A stretch of DNA of 63,315 nucleotides from Acetobacteraceae bacterium AT-5844 (lineage in GTDB: Bacteria > Pseudomonadota > Alphaproteobacteria > Acetobacterales > Acetobacteraceae), in NCBI GenBank assembly GCA_000245075.1, contig JH600013.1, positions 1-63,315 on the forward strand, read 5' to 3'. A model generated the notes under the pieces. That model was given only the letters and a program-made list of their open reading frames with translations, searched no databases and was not told the DNA's origin. This document shows positions 36,369-45,192 of the stretch, in pieces (position 1 is the first letter of the stretch; each line of letters starts with the position of its first letter). The translations under genes and the position numbers were made by a program.

Positions 36369-37199
36369 ATGACCATATCCACGAGCGCGCCGATGCATAT
36401 CGGCAAGGTGACCCTGACGGTCCACGACCTCGCCGCCGTCACCACCTTCTACCAGCAGGCCATCGGCCTGCAGCTGCTTCGGCGGGAGGGGGACACTGCG
36501 GAACTCGGAGCGGGAGGCACGACGCTGCTTGTGCTGCGCCGGGACATGGCGGCAAGGCGTCATGGCCGCCGCGAAGCCGGGCTCTTCCATACCGCCTTCC
36601 TGCTGCCACAGCGTGCCGATCTTGGCCGCTGGGTACGGCACGCGGCTGAGACGCATCTGGTGCTGCAAGGCGCTTCCGATCATCTCGTCAGCGAAGCTCT
36701 GTATCTTTCCGACCCTGAGGGCAACGGCATCGAGGTCTATGCCGACCGTCCTGCCAGCACCTGGCGACATCATGACGGCATGGTCGAGATGGCGAGCGAC
36801 CCGCTGGATCTCGGCGGCCTGATGGCGGCCGGTGGAGATCAGACTTGGCAGGAAGCCCCCGCCGGCACGGTGGTAGGCCATGTCCATCTGCAAGTCGGCG
36901 CCTTGCCGGAGGCGGAAGCCTTCTATTCCGGCCTGCTCGGCTTCGACATCATGTGCCGCTATACGGGAGGTACATTCTACGGCTCCGGCGGGTATCACCA
37001 CCATCTGGCGAGTAATGTCTGGAACAGCAGGGGTGCTCCTGTGCGCGCCCAGCCCTCCACAGGGCTCGCGGATGTGGAGCTGCTGGTCGCGCAGGAAAAT
37101 CTGGAAGCGATCCACGCACGGGCTGGCACGGGGACCGAGGCCGGCCCCCTGACATTGCAAGATCCGTGGGGCACATCCTTAACCCTACGAAGCCCTTAA
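36369..37199 (+). CDS. VOC-family dioxygenase-like protein, CatE type
   Basis: A 276-residue protein with two vicinal-oxygen-chelate modules (about 10-128 and 168-274). Each starts with a beta strand carrying a potential metal ligand (GKVTLTVHDL; VGHVHLQVG), and the first ends with LSDPEGNGIEVYADRP, where the Glu is a metal ligand. Homologues are annotated as catechol 2,3-dioxygenase-like or as glyoxalase-like. A ring-cleaving role would need confirmation of the three-residue iron site. It follows the DoxX gene and ends at a hairpin shared with the convergent 53-residue gene. Confidence 0.82.
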   Translation: MTISTSAPMHIGKVTLTVHDLAAVTTFYQQAIGLQLLRREGDTAELGAGGTTLLVLRRDMAARRHGRREAGLFHTAFLLPQRADLGRWVRHAAETHLVLQGASDHLVSEALYLSDPEGNGIEVYADRPASTWRHHDGMVEMASDPLDLGGLMAAGGDQTWQEAPAGTVVGHVHLQVGALPEAEAFYSGLLGFDIMCRYTGGTFYGSGGYHHHLASNVWNSRGAPVRAQPSTGLADVELLVAQENLEAIHARAGTGTEAGPLTLQDPWGTSLTLRSP

Positions 37200-37218
37200 G
37201 TCCTCTGGCGTGAAAGCA

Positions 37219-37241
37219 GGGCCGCCAGTTACGGGCGGCCC
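37219..37241. terminator. Bidirectional hairpin terminator
   Basis: Stem GGGCCGCC (37219-37226) with GGCGGCCC (37234-37241), loop AGTTACG. It lies between the VOC gene (plus) and the 53-residue gene (minus). On the minus strand a short TTT follows within a few bases, so it should serve mainly the aceA transcript. Confidence 0.7.
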
Positions 37242-37247
37242 TTCGAC

Positions 37248-37409
37248 CTACTGCTCCGCCTGATCGTCGCGGTACACAGTGCTCGGCGTCGGGATCAACG
37301 TCGTATCGGGCGGGGCCGATTGGCCGGACCGCCTGACCTGGACGGCGGGCTCCATGGCCCAGCCGTGATTATGCACCAGGCCATCGTCGAAATCCTGTTC
37401 TCGATCCAT
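37248..37409 (-). CDS. Small protein downstream of aceA, 53 residues
   Basis: Not recognised. It starts MDREQDFDDGLVHNHGW and ends with an acidic tail around YRDDQAEQ. The middle is rich in Pro, Thr and Ser. Predicted soluble and acidic, with no signal or membrane segment. GGAG lies 7 nt before the ATG, and the gene begins 11 bp after the isocitrate lyase stop, ahead of a hairpin terminator, so it should share the aceA message. It is too short for most gene-finding cut-offs. Function unknown; the fixed position after aceA suggests a role in glyoxylate-shunt control or enzyme assembly, purely as inference. Confidence 0.6.
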   Translation of the reverse strand: MDREQDFDDGLVHNHGWAMEPAVQVRRSGQSAPPDTTLIPTPSTVYRDDQAEQ

Positions 37410-37420
37410 TTGATATCTCC

Positions 37421-38755
37421 TTACTTTGCTGGTGCCGGCACGGCAGCCGGCTTTGTGTCGTGGAACTGGGCCGTCTCCGTGCTGTGGGCCAGGGCAGTGG
37501 TACTGGAGAGGCCGCCCGAAGCAGCGGTGGCCACGGCATCGAAGTAGCTGACACCGACCTCCCGCTGATGGCGGGTCGCGGTATAGCCATCGGCTTCCGA
37601 TGCGAATTCCGCTTGCTGCAATTCGGAATAGGCCGCCATGCCGCGCTCCTTGTAGCCACGGGCCAGGCGGAACATGCTGTGGTTCAGGCTGTGAAAGCCT
37701 GCCAGGGTGATGAACTGAAACTTGTAGCCCATGGCGGCAATCTCCCGCTGGAAGCGCTCGGCCTGGGCCCCGCCCATCTTGCGCTTCCAGTTGAAGCTGG
37801 GAGAACAGTTATAGGCGAGAAGCTTCCCTGGAAATTCGCGATGGATCGCTTCGGCGAAGGCGCGGGCATCATCCAGGTCCGGGTCTGAGGTTTCCCACCA
37901 CAACAGATCGGCATAGGGCGCATAGGCAAGACCCCGGGCAATCGCATACTGTTTGCCGATGCCTGGCTTGATGCGGAAAAAGCCCTCCGGCGTGCGCTCG
38001 CCGGAAATGAACGGATGGTCCCGTTCGTCGACGTCGGATGTCAGCAGCTGCGCACTTTCCGCATCGGTCCGGCAGAGCAGGACGGTTGGCACGTCTTCCA
38101 CGTCGGCCGCGAGGCGCGCTGCGTTCAGCGTGCGGATATGCTGGCTGATCGGCACCAGAACCTTGCCGCCCAGATGGCCGCATTTCTTCTCGCTGGCGAG
38201 TTGGTCCTCGAAATGCACACCGGCGGCGCCCGCCTCGATCATCGCGCGCATCAGTTCGTAGGCATTCAGCGGGCCGCCGAAACCGGCTTCGGCATCGGCG
38301 ATGATGGGAGCCATCCACTCGGTTTCGTCGCCCTGGGCTTCGAGATGTGCGATCTGGTCCGCACGCCTCAGCGCATTGTTGATGCGGCGAACGACCGTAG
38401 GGACGGAATCCACGGGGTAGAGGGACTGGTCGGGATACATGGTGGCGGCCGTATTGGCATCCGCCGCGACCTGCCAACCCGAGAGATAGATCGCCTTCAG
38501 CCCGGCCTTCACCTGTTGCAGCGCCTGATTGCCGGTCAGGGCCCCCAGGGTGTTCACATAGGGCTCGCTTTGCAGAAGGTGCCACAGGCGGCGGGCTCCC
38601 ATATCGGCCAAGGTGTGGCGAATGCGGAAGGATCCCGCCAGCCGCTCTACATCCGCGAGCGTATAGTCCCGGCGGATCCCCGCGAAGCGGTCCGGCCCGG
38701 GCCAGCCGCGTGCGCCGTCGTCAGGGGCATGGCAGGGGCGTCGCGTCTCTTGCAT
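37421..38755 (-). CDS. aceA: Isocitrate lyase
   Basis: Splits isocitrate to succinate and glyoxylate, the first step of the glyoxylate shunt for growth on acetate or fatty acids. 444 residues. The catalytic motif [13 protein letters not shown] has the reactive C192; other marks are [20 protein letters not shown] and [12 protein letters not shown]. The ATG at 38755 has GGAGAG about 6 nt upstream. Malate synthase is not in the window. It is divergent from a RamB/ScfR-type regulator that is known elsewhere to control acetate or short-chain acyl metabolism. Confidence 0.96.
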   Translation of the reverse strand: MQETRRPCHAPDDGARGWPGPDRFAGIRRDYTLADVERLAGSFRIRHTLADMGARRLWHLLQSEPYVNTLGALTGNQALQQVKAGLKAIYLSGWQVAADANTAATMYPDQSLYPVDSVPTVVRRINNALRRADQIAHLEAQGDETEWMAPIIADAEAGFGGPLNAYELMRAMIEAGAAGVHFEDQLASEKKCGHLGGKVLVPISQHIRTLNAARLAADVEDVPTVLLCRTDAESAQLLTSDVDERDHPFISGERTPEGFFRIKPGIGKQYAIARGLAYAPYADLLWWETSDPDLDDARAFAEAIHREFPGKLLAYNCSPSFNWKRKMGGAQAERFQREIAAMGYKFQFITLAGFHSLNHSMFRLARGYKERGMAAYSELQQAEFASEADGYTATRHQREVGVSYFDAVATAASGGLSSTTALAHSTETAQFHDTKPAAVPAPAK

Positions 38756-38904
38756 CGTTCTCTCCGTGTCCTGTCGTGGCCGTTTGTCGCCTGTGAATAA
38801 TTGACGTTGCGGACGCGAACTTCACCCTCCAAAGTCATCTTTCCAGCTGCAAGGACGTGTCGTTCTTCACAGACACGATCTTTATTTTGTAAAGGCTGTA
38901 AAAG
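38756..38904. promoter_or_regulatory. Divergent aceA / RamB-ScfR-type regulator promoter region
   Basis: 149 bp containing two inverted repeats: CGTGTC-N10-GACACG (38856-38877) and CTTTA-N5-TAAAG (38880-38894). The second is followed by a direct repeat of TGTAAA up to the regulator ATG. TTTGTAAA-like words resemble the TTTGCAAA elements known for RamB in Corynebacterium. The sites suit autorepression of the regulator and control of aceA; the assignment is inference. Confidence 0.5.
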
Positions 38905-40293
38905 ATGGCCCGACCTCTGATCGGCCGAACCATCAAGCGCCTGCGCACGGATCAAGCGCTGACCCAGCAGGCTCTGGCCGCACGGCTCGGTATTTCCGCC
39001 AGCTACCTGAACCTGATCGAGCACGATCAGCGTGCGGTAACCGCGGCGTTGCTCATCAAGCTGGGCCAGACCTTGCAGGTCGATCTGGAGGCCCTTTCCG
39101 GCCAACAAGAGCGGCAACTGGAGAGCAGCCTGCGGGAGGTGCTGGCGGACCCCCTCCTTGGCCTTGAGGAGTTACCCGAGGCAGAAGTGCGGACCCTGGC
39201 AGCCAGCGCACCCCATGCAGCGCGGGCGATGCTGGCACTCTACCGCGCCCTCCGCGTAGCGCGAGAAGATGCGAGTGGCCTAGCCCTGCCGAGCGGTCGC
39301 CGCATTCTTCTGCCGACGGATGAGGCACGGGATTTCTTCCACAACCAAGCCAATCATTTCCCGTCTTTGGAGGAGGTATCGGAGAATATTGGCGGGGAGC
39401 TTGGCGCCGCACCTTCGGAGCTCAACCACGCCGTGGCTGAGCGGCTGCGGCAGCGCCATGGTGTGCGAGTGCGCGTGGGGCCGCTGGAGCAAAGTTTGCG
39501 CCGCTACGACCCTGCCAGCCGGCTTCTCGAACTTTCCGAATCTCTTCCGCGCGAGAGCCGAGGCTTTCAGATGGCCTTCCAGCTGATGCTGCTGGAAGCC
39601 AGGGAGGCGGTGGAGGCCATCCTCGCTCCAGCAATGCCGTCCTCTGCCGAGGCCGCGGCACTGATCCGTATCGGCCTGCTGAACTACGCCGCGGGCGCGC
39701 TGCTGATGCCCTATGCACCATTCCTGGCAGCGGCACGGGCCCTCCGCCACGACCTGGACCTTCTGGCCGCACATTTCGGGGTGAGCTTCGAGCAGGCGGC
39801 GCACCGCCTGGCCACGCTGCAACGCAATGGGCAGCGCGGCGTGCCTTTCTTCTTCCTACGCGTCGATCCGGCAGGGAATGTGGACAAGCGTTTTTCGGCG
39901 GCCGGCTTTCCCTTTGCACGTTTTGGCGGGTCCTGCCCGCGCTGGGTCGTGCATACCGCCTTTGCCACCCCAGGTCTCATGCGGGTGCAGGTGGCTGAAT
40001 TGCCGGATGGCGCCACTTTCCTGTGCTTCGCGCGCACGCTGACCGGACCGGCACTGCGCTGGGGCGAGCCCGCCCCGGTTCATGTGGTTGCCATGGGCTG
40101 TGACGTCGGCCGGGCTGCGGACATCGTCTATGCCGATGGCATTGCCCTGGCTGAAGCCAAGGTCGGCATCGGCTTGTCCTGCCGGCTTTGCGACCGGGCG
40201 GATTGCCGCAGCCGCGCCTTCCCGCCCCTGGAGCACCGGTTGACATTGGACCCTAATGAGGAGGGCGCCGCCCCCTGGCGCTTCGAACGCTGA
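38905..40293 (+). CDS. RamB/ScfR-type transcriptional regulator (XRE-IrrE-like, DUF2083)
   Basis: A 462-residue regulator. An XRE helix-turn-helix (about residues 7-65: LRTDQALTQQALAARLGIS, SYLNLIEHDQR) is followed by an ImmA/IrrE-like middle region and a long C-terminal domain ending in a cysteine cluster CRLCDRADCRSRAFPP typical of the short-chain fatty acyl regulator family. The family includes RamB, MccR and PrpR, which control acetate, propionate and glyoxylate-shunt genes in response to acyl-CoA species. The HExxH of true IrrE proteases is not evident. It is divergent from aceA, its most likely target. Confidence 0.87.
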   Translation: MARPLIGRTIKRLRTDQALTQQALAARLGISASYLNLIEHDQRAVTAALLIKLGQTLQVDLEALSGQQERQLESSLREVLADPLLGLEELPEAEVRTLAASAPHAARAMLALYRALRVAREDASGLALPSGRRILLPTDEARDFFHNQANHFPSLEEVSENIGGELGAAPSELNHAVAERLRQRHGVRVRVGPLEQSLRRYDPASRLLELSESLPRESRGFQMAFQLMLLEAREAVEAILAPAMPSSAEAAALIRIGLLNYAAGALLMPYAPFLAAARALRHDLDLLAAHFGVSFEQAAHRLATLQRNGQRGVPFFFLRVDPAGNVDKRFSAAGFPFARFGGSCPRWVVHTAFATPGLMRVQVAELPDGATFLCFARTLTGPALRWGEPAPVHVVAMGCDVGRAADIVYADGIALAEAKVGIGLSCRLCDRADCRSRAFPPLEHRLTLDPNEEGAAPWRFER

Positions 40294-40353
40294 GGCGGCT
40301 TGAAAAGCGGGCGTCAAATGTCATATCCAATGCGACAGATGACGGAGGGTTCG

Positions 40354-40839
40354 ATGGCCATGCCCGGCGCCGCCGCCCCGTTGGCGGATCATGCGATGGA
40401 ATTACAGCGGGTTGCGGCCCTGCTCGGTGGCAGCCGGGTGCTGCGGCACAGGCTGGAGGGACCGCTGGACGCCCATGAGATGCTGGTCCAGGGCCTGCCC
40501 GGCTCCGCTCTGCGGCACTTGGTGGATAACCTGCGGGTGCTGGGCAAGACGGCTTCCCTGGAGAAGGCCGTGGGCATGAGCCTCCGGACCTTCCAGCGCC
40601 GCAGTGAAGCGCCGACCAAGCCGCTCAATGCGGAGCAGAGCGGGCGCGCCTGGAAGTTCGCCAGCATCCTGGCCAGGGCCACCGCCGTCTTCGGCTCCCA
40701 GGAGGAAGCCGAACAGTGGCTGGAGCGCCCGGCCATTGGTCTCGACCAGCGGCGGCCGATCGACTTGCTGGCAACGCCGGCGGGTACTGAGCTGGTGGAA
40801 GATTTCCTCCAGCGCCTTGAGTACGGCGTCTACGCTTGA
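40354..40839 (+). CDS. Xre/MbcA/ParS-type antitoxin of a RES toxin
   Basis: A 161-residue antitoxin. The C-terminal toxin-binding domain (DUF2384 type) reads KFASILARATAVFGSQEEAEQWL and PAIGLDQRRPIDLLATPAG, with the conserved G-L-x(4)-P core. The N-terminal half holds the Xre-like DNA-binding part around GKTASLEKAVGMSLRTFQRR. GGAGG 5 nt before ATG 40354 decides the start; in-frame ATG 40318 and TTG 40300 are alternatives. The stop overlaps the toxin start (TTGA), giving tight coupling. It should neutralise the toxin and repress the pair. Confidence 0.85.
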   Translation: MAMPGAAAPLADHAMELQRVAALLGGSRVLRHRLEGPLDAHEMLVQGLPGSALRHLVDNLRVLGKTASLEKAVGMSLRTFQRRSEAPTKPLNAEQSGRAWKFASILARATAVFGSQEEAEQWLERPAIGLDQRRPIDLLATPAGTELVEDFLQRLEYGVYA

Positions 40840-41342
40840 CGCCCCTGCCACCGCCGCTGGGCGCCGGCGGGCTGGTGGCGTGGCGGCTCGATCAGGCCCG
40901 TTTCGCCGCCAGCTGGGACAGCGGCGAGGGCGCCTATCAGGTCGGCGGCCGCTGGAACAGCCGCGGGGTGCGGGCGGTTTACTGCTCCCTCGATCCGTCC
41001 ACGGCCATTCTGGAGGTGGCGGTCCATAAGGGCTTCAGGGCGCTGGATACTGTGCCGCATGTCATGACGTGCCTTGCGATCGAGGACCCTGATAGCGTCC
41101 ATGTCGTGATGCCGGGTGATGTGCCGAACCCTAATTGGCTCCGGCCGGGCATTCCCGGTGCAGGACAACAGGCTTTCGGAGACGCGCTGCTGGCACGCCA
41201 TCGTTTCGTGGTGATTCCCAGCGCTGTGTCGACGCGAAGTTGGAATCTGATTTTTGCCCGGCCGGCTGCGCCCTCCGGCTATTCGGTTCTGGAGCAGGAG
41301 ACCTTCGCGCTGGATACGCGGCTGCATCCACCGCAGCGCTGA
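40836..41342 (+). CDS. RES-domain toxin
   Basis: A 168-residue toxin of the ParT/MbcT type, which in characterised members breaks down NAD+ or ADP-ribosylates targets. Conserved positions give the family its name: Arg in VAWRLDQARF with GGRWNSRG, Glu in STAILEVAVH, and Ser in IPSAVSTRSWN. The fold resembles ADP-ribosyltransferases. The TTG start overlaps the antitoxin stop. On a plasmid-type replicon the pair would stabilise inheritance, though chromosomal copies are common. Confidence 0.86.
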   Translation: MTPLPPPLGAGGLVAWRLDQARFAASWDSGEGAYQVGGRWNSRGVRAVYCSLDPSTAILEVAVHKGFRALDTVPHVMTCLAIEDPDSVHVVMPGDVPNPNWLRPGIPGAGQQAFGDALLARHRFVVIPSAVSTRSWNLIFARPAAPSGYSVLEQETFALDTRLHPPQR

Positions 41343-41418
41343 GCACACCAGCCTGGCTCCGGATAAGGTGCTTGCCGCCGAGCCATGACGGCTATCGGCT
41401 TGCCTGGAGTCTGCCTTC

Positions 41419-42663
41419 ATGACCGCCCCGCCCGATCTCAGCCAGCAACGATCCTTCGCATCGCCTCTGGTCATTGCCATCGCCGGAGCGCTTTGCCTCT
41501 CGGTCGCAATGGGAATCGGGCGCTTCGCCTTCACGCCGCTATTGCCGATGATGCTGCAAGACGGGGTGATCGACCTCGCCGGAGGTAGCCGCCTCGCCAC
41601 GGCCAACTATCTTGGCTATCTGCTTGGGGCCTTATCCTGCATGGCGCTGCCTCTGCTGAGGCGGAATATAGGGCCAGGCTTTCCGGGCACCGCCGGCCTT
41701 GTTCGGATCGGCCTGCTCCTGACCACCCTGTTGACCCTGGCCATGGTACCGCATCTACCGTGGCTCTGGTCGTTCCTGCGCTTCCTGGCCGGATATGTCA
41801 CCGGCATGGTGTTCGTCTGCGCTTCGGGCTGGTGCCTAGCACAGCTGGCGCGGCTGGGCCGGGCTTCGCTGGGTGGCATCATCTACACCGGGCCGGGCAT
41901 CGGTATCACCGCCTCTGGCCTGGTGGGCAGCGCCATGGCCGCGCATGGCCAACACTCGGCGACGGCATGGGGCGTCTTCGGTTTGATGGCCGCCGTGCTG
42001 ACGGCGCTGGTCTGGCCAGTCTTCAGGGGTCATGATGCCATCGCCGCGCAACAGCCTCACGGCGCATTGGACGGGAAGCGGGGTAGCAGTCTCGGCGAGC
42101 CAACTATCTTCGTGCTGGCCTACGGTCTCGCCGGTTTCGGCTACATCATTACGGCCACCTTCCTGCCGGTAATTGCCCGAGAAGCGCTTCCTGGCTCGAT
42201 CTGGAGCGACTATTTCTGGCCCGCCTTTGGTCTGGGCGTCATCGCTGGCGCGTTGCTGACACGTTTCGTCCCGCTCAGCATGGATCGGCGCGTTCTGCTG
42301 ACGGCCAGCTACGTGGTGCAGGCGCTTGCGATCCTGCTCACGCTGGCGATGCCGACGGATCTGGGATTCGTGGCCGGCAGCTTGCTTCTGGGCCTGCCTT
42401 TCACCGCCATTACGCTATTCGCCATGCAGGAGGCCCGCCGGCTGCGGCCCGCGCAGGCCACCAGCCTGATGGGATTGCTGACCGCCGGCTATGGTATCGG
42501 CCAGATTCTCGGCCCGCCGCTCGTGGCCTTGATGCTGCAGTACACGGCGAGCGCGGCAGCGGGCTTCGCACTGTCGCTGGAAATCGCGGCCGGTAGCCTG
42601 CTCTTCGGCGCGGCGCTCTATGGGCTGCTGTGGCGATTTTTTCCAGCAGAGGCCAACCGCTAA
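41419..42663 (+). CDS. YbfB/YjiJ-family MFS transporter
   Basis: A 414-residue major-facilitator protein with twelve hydrophobic segments. The first helix bears LCLSVAMGIGRFAFTPLLPMM (quoted in part), the signature of the YbfB/YjiJ (DUF1228) family. The intracellular loop after helix 2 is short, and helix 4 carries FLAGYVTGMVFVCASGW. The substrate is unknown; some members are linked to arabinose-like sugars or drug export. It appears monocistronic, 76 bp after the RES toxin gene. A 20-bp inverted repeat lies 22 bp past its stop. Confidence 0.85.
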   Translation: MTAPPDLSQQRSFASPLVIAIAGALCLSVAMGIGRFAFTPLLPMMLQDGVIDLAGGSRLATANYLGYLLGALSCMALPLLRRNIGPGFPGTAGLVRIGLLLTTLLTLAMVPHLPWLWSFLRFLAGYVTGMVFVCASGWCLAQLARLGRASLGGIIYTGPGIGITASGLVGSAMAAHGQHSATAWGVFGLMAAVLTALVWPVFRGHDAIAAQQPHGALDGKRGSSLGEPTIFVLAYGLAGFGYIITATFLPVIAREALPGSIWSDYFWPAFGLGVIAGALLTRFVPLSMDRRVLLTASYVVQALAILLTLAMPTDLGFVAGSLLLGLPFTAITLFAMQEARRLRPAQATSLMGLLTAGYGIGQILGPPLVALMLQYTASAAAGFALSLEIAAGSLLFGAALYGLLWRFFPAEANR

Positions 42664-42685
42664 GCGAAGCGGTTCTGGCCCGCCT

Positions 42686-42761
42686 TTGCCGGAAGGCCCC
42701 GCACCGGGCGCAAACTTCGGAAACGATGGACCATTGCTCTCGGTGCGGGGCATTCCGGCAA
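42686..42761. repeat. 20-bp inverted repeat with 36-nt loop
   Basis: Left arm TTGCCGGAAGGCCCCGCACC (42686-42705) pairs with the right arm at 42742-42761 at 19 of 20 positions. It is just downstream of the MFS gene in a 275-bp gene-free gap. It could act as a large terminator or be a remnant of a miniature mobile element. No target-site duplication was evident. The rest of the gap, before the alcohol dehydrogenase gene, shows no gene. Confidence 0.7.
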
Positions 42762-42938
42762 GCAAAGGGAGGATCGTTTCGCGGTGCTTCCCCCGGATAA
42801 TGCCGGCCGCTCTCGGCGACGACTGTAGGCCGGTACAATCTCGAGCCTCGCCTTTTCCTAAGCTTTCAACATCTGCCACGGAAACAACTTGCGCCCGCTT
42901 CAGGAGTTCCCTTCCAGCACACGGGAAGGTCATCCGGC

Positions 42939-44108
42939 ATGAAAGCGCTAACTTGGCACGGCAAAGGCGATATTCGCTGCGAGGCTGTAAGCGACCCACG
43001 GATCGAAGACGGCCGCGACGCCATCATCAAGGTGACGTCCTGCGCGATCTGCGGCTCGGACCTCCACATCTATGATGGCGTGATCCCCGCGATGGAGCAT
43101 GGCGACGTCCTGGGCCATGAGACGATGGGCGAAGTCGTCGAAGTGGGCCGGGACAACAAGAAGCTGAAGGTCGGTGACAGGGTGGTCGTGCCCTTCACTA
43201 TCTCCTGCGGCGAGTGCTTCTTCTGCCAGCGCGGCTTTTACTCCGGCTGCGAGCGCAGCAATCCCAACAGGGAAAAGGCGACCAAGCTGTGGGGGAACTC
43301 GCCCGCCGGCCTGTTCGGCTATTCACACTTGCTGGGTGGCTATGCGGGCGGGCAGGCCGAGTATCTCCGTGTGCCTTATGCCGATGTCGGCCCCATCAAG
43401 GTGCCGGATGGCATGACGGATGAGCAGGTTCTTTTCCTCTCCGATATCTTTCCAACCGGCTACATGGCAGCGGATCTCTGCAACCTGACGGGCGGAGAGA
43501 CCGTCGCCGTATGGGGATGCGGGCCGGTTGGGCAGTTCGCTATACGCAGCGCCTTCCTGCTAGGGGCGGAGCGCGTCATCGCCATTGACACTGTGCCGGA
43601 GCGCCTCGCTCTCGCCCGGCAGGCCGGTGCAGTGACATTGGATTTCAAGGAAGAGGATATCTACGACCGCATCATGGAACTGACCAAGGGGCGAGGCGCG
43701 GATGCGTGCATCGACGCCGTAGGATCCGAAGCTGATGCCACCGCCAGTCTAGACAGCATCATCGACCGCGTGAAAGTCGCCACCTTCATGGGGACAGACC
43801 GTCCACATGTGTTGCGGCAGGCGATTCACTGCTGCCGAAATTTTGGTACCGTGTCTATCGTTGGCGTTTATGGCGGGTTGTTGGACAAGATACCGATGGG
43901 TTCGGCCATCAATCGCGGCCTGACTTTCCGCATGGCCCAGACTCCGGTTCAAAAATACCTGCCTATGCTGCTCGAGCGGGTGCAGAAGGGTGATATTGAT
44001 CCCTCCTTCGTCATCACCCACACCGCACGGCTCGAGGACGGCCCGGATCTCTACAAGACATTCCGGGACAAGAAGGATGGGTGCATCAAGGTCGTGCTGA
44101 AGCCGTGA
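42939..44108 (+). CDS. Zinc-dependent alcohol dehydrogenase (formaldehyde dehydrogenase-like)
   Basis: A 389-residue medium-chain dehydrogenase. The catalytic zinc ligands are C38, H60 and E61 ([20 protein letters not shown]). A structural zinc site, [15 protein letters not shown], follows near residue 93. The nucleotide fold reads [22 protein letters not shown]. The family is close to glutathione-independent formaldehyde dehydrogenase and threonine dehydrogenase-like enzymes often found next to an SDR gene. That SDR partner exists here only as a broken remnant 38 bp downstream. Substrate uncertain. Confidence 0.87.
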   Translation: MKALTWHGKGDIRCEAVSDPRIEDGRDAIIKVTSCAICGSDLHIYDGVIPAMEHGDVLGHETMGEVVEVGRDNKKLKVGDRVVVPFTISCGECFFCQRGFYSGCERSNPNREKATKLWGNSPAGLFGYSHLLGGYAGGQAEYLRVPYADVGPIKVPDGMTDEQVLFLSDIFPTGYMAADLCNLTGGETVAVWGCGPVGQFAIRSAFLLGAERVIAIDTVPERLALARQAGAVTLDFKEEDIYDRIMELTKGRGADACIDAVGSEADATASLDSIIDRVKVATFMGTDRPHVLRQAIHCCRNFGTVSIVGVYGGLLDKIPMGSAINRGLTFRMAQTPVQKYLPMLLERVQKGDIDPSFVITHTARLEDGPDLYKTFRDKKDGCIKVVLKP

Positions 44109-44146
44109 TGGCGAACGGCCTCGTAAAATCATAGGAGATTGCGAGC

Positions 44147-44290
44147 ATGCAGCCTGAGCAAAGGCGCTTCGTCATCGTCACCGGAGCCTCCAGTGGCATC
44201 GGCTTCGAACTGGCGAGATGATGCGCGGAGGAAGGCCACGATCTGCTCATCGCGGCCGACGAGGAAGATGGCGGAGCCAGACAGGGGTCC
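44147..44290 (+). pseudogene. Truncated short-chain dehydrogenase remnant with in-frame stop
   Basis: The start is intact (AGGAG upstream, ATG at 44147). It encodes 24 residues with the Rossmann motif VTGASSGIGFELAR, then a TGA at 44219-44221 where family members have a residue such as Arg. Beyond it the frame continues CAEEGHDLLIAADEE, still SDR-like, then loses similarity near 44262 and stops at 44288-44290. So a nonsense mutation and a large 3' deletion both occurred. Genes of this kind commonly follow the preceding type of zinc alcohol dehydrogenase. No intact copy is in the window. Confidence 0.82.
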
Positions 44291-44378
44291 TGAACCAGAC
44301 TTTTGCGAGGGCGGAAAACCGGAATAGCCTGGCCTTGAAAGCTGCCGCGCCACTTGGACTCCTTGAGGGGCCGCCAGC

Positions 44379-45143
44379 TTAGACTACGGCGGTCATCCCT
44401 CCATCTACGAACACGACCTGCCCGTTGACATAGCTGGAAGCGTCGGAAGCCAGGAACACCGCCGCGCCGCCTAACTCTTCCACCCGTCCCCAGCGGCCCG
44501 CCGGCGTGCGGTTGCACAGCCAGGCCGAAAATTCAGGGTTCTCCACCAGCGCGCGGTTCATCTCCGTTTCAAAGTAGCCTGGCGCCAGGCCGTTGACCTG
44601 CAAACCATGCTTCGCCCAATCCGCACACATACCGCGCGTCAGCATCCGCACCGCGCCCTTGCTGGCGGCGTAGGGCGCGATGCCTGGGCGCCCGAGCTCG
44701 CTCTGCACCGAGCAGATATTCACGATCTTGCCGCGCCCGCGCGGGATCATGTGGCGGGCCACGGCCTTAGCGACGAAGAACACCGCATCCAGATTCGTAC
44801 GCATCAGTTCATCCCAGGTTTCTTCCGGGAAGTCCTGAAGCGGCATTCGGCGCTGGATGCCTGCATTGTTGACCAGGATGTCGATCGGCCCCCGCGCTGC
44901 CACCGCTTCTACCCCTTTGCCCACTGCGGCCGGGTCGGTCACGTCGAAGGGCGCGATTTCTGCTGTGAGGCCAGCATCCTGCAGTAAGGCCGCAGCACGT
45001 TCCAGCTTGGCGGCGTCACGGCCATTCAGCACCACGGCGGCGCCCGCCTCGGCCAGTGCGCGAGCCAGCGCGAGCCCGATCCCCTGCCCTGCGCCTGTCA
45101 CGAGTGCACAGCGGCCGGACAGATCAAACATCTTCGGTAACAT
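44379..45143 (-). CDS. idnO: Gluconate 5-dehydrogenase / 5-keto-gluconate reductase (SDR)
   Basis: A 254-residue SDR interconverting gluconate and 5-ketogluconate with NADP(H). The Rossmann motif is VTGAGQGIGLALARALAE; the active site has NNAGIQRR, the Ser in NICSVQSELGRPG, and YAASK. The C-terminal PAGRWGRVEELGGAAVFL and DGGMTAVV are typical of Gno/IdnO. GGGGA 6 nt before ATG 45143 favours that start over the ATG two codons earlier. It is divergent from a 2-hydroxyacid dehydrogenase gene and shares with it a GntR/IdnR-like operator. Confidence 0.88.
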   Translation of the reverse strand: MLPKMFDLSGRCALVTGAGQGIGLALARALAEAGAAVVLNGRDAAKLERAAALLQDAGLTAEIAPFDVTDPAAVGKGVEAVAARGPIDILVNNAGIQRRMPLQDFPEETWDELMRTNLDAVFFVAKAVARHMIPRGRGKIVNICSVQSELGRPGIAPYAASKGAVRMLTRGMCADWAKHGLQVNGLAPGYFETEMNRALVENPEFSAWLCNRTPAGRWGRVEELGGAAVFLASDASSYVNGQVVFVDGGMTAVV

Positions 45144-45175
45144 CGGCATTCCCCGCGATTCTTGTTGCGATATCG

Positions 45176-45192
45176 ATTGGTACCGGTAACAT
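45176..45192. promoter_or_regulatory. GntR/IdnR-like operator
   Basis: ATTGGTACCGGTAACAT in the 73-bp divergent region. The right half GGTAACAT is a perfect half-site of the E. coli GntR/IdnR operator (ATGTTACC-GGTAACAT); the left half matches at 6 of 8 positions. The presumed binder is the LacI-family protein encoded at 47416-48459 in the same cluster. Confidence 0.6.

Noticed and set aside
42686..42761. Inverted repeat as insertion-sequence ends
   Set aside because: The arms are only 36 nt apart, no transposase lies between or near, and no target duplication is visible.
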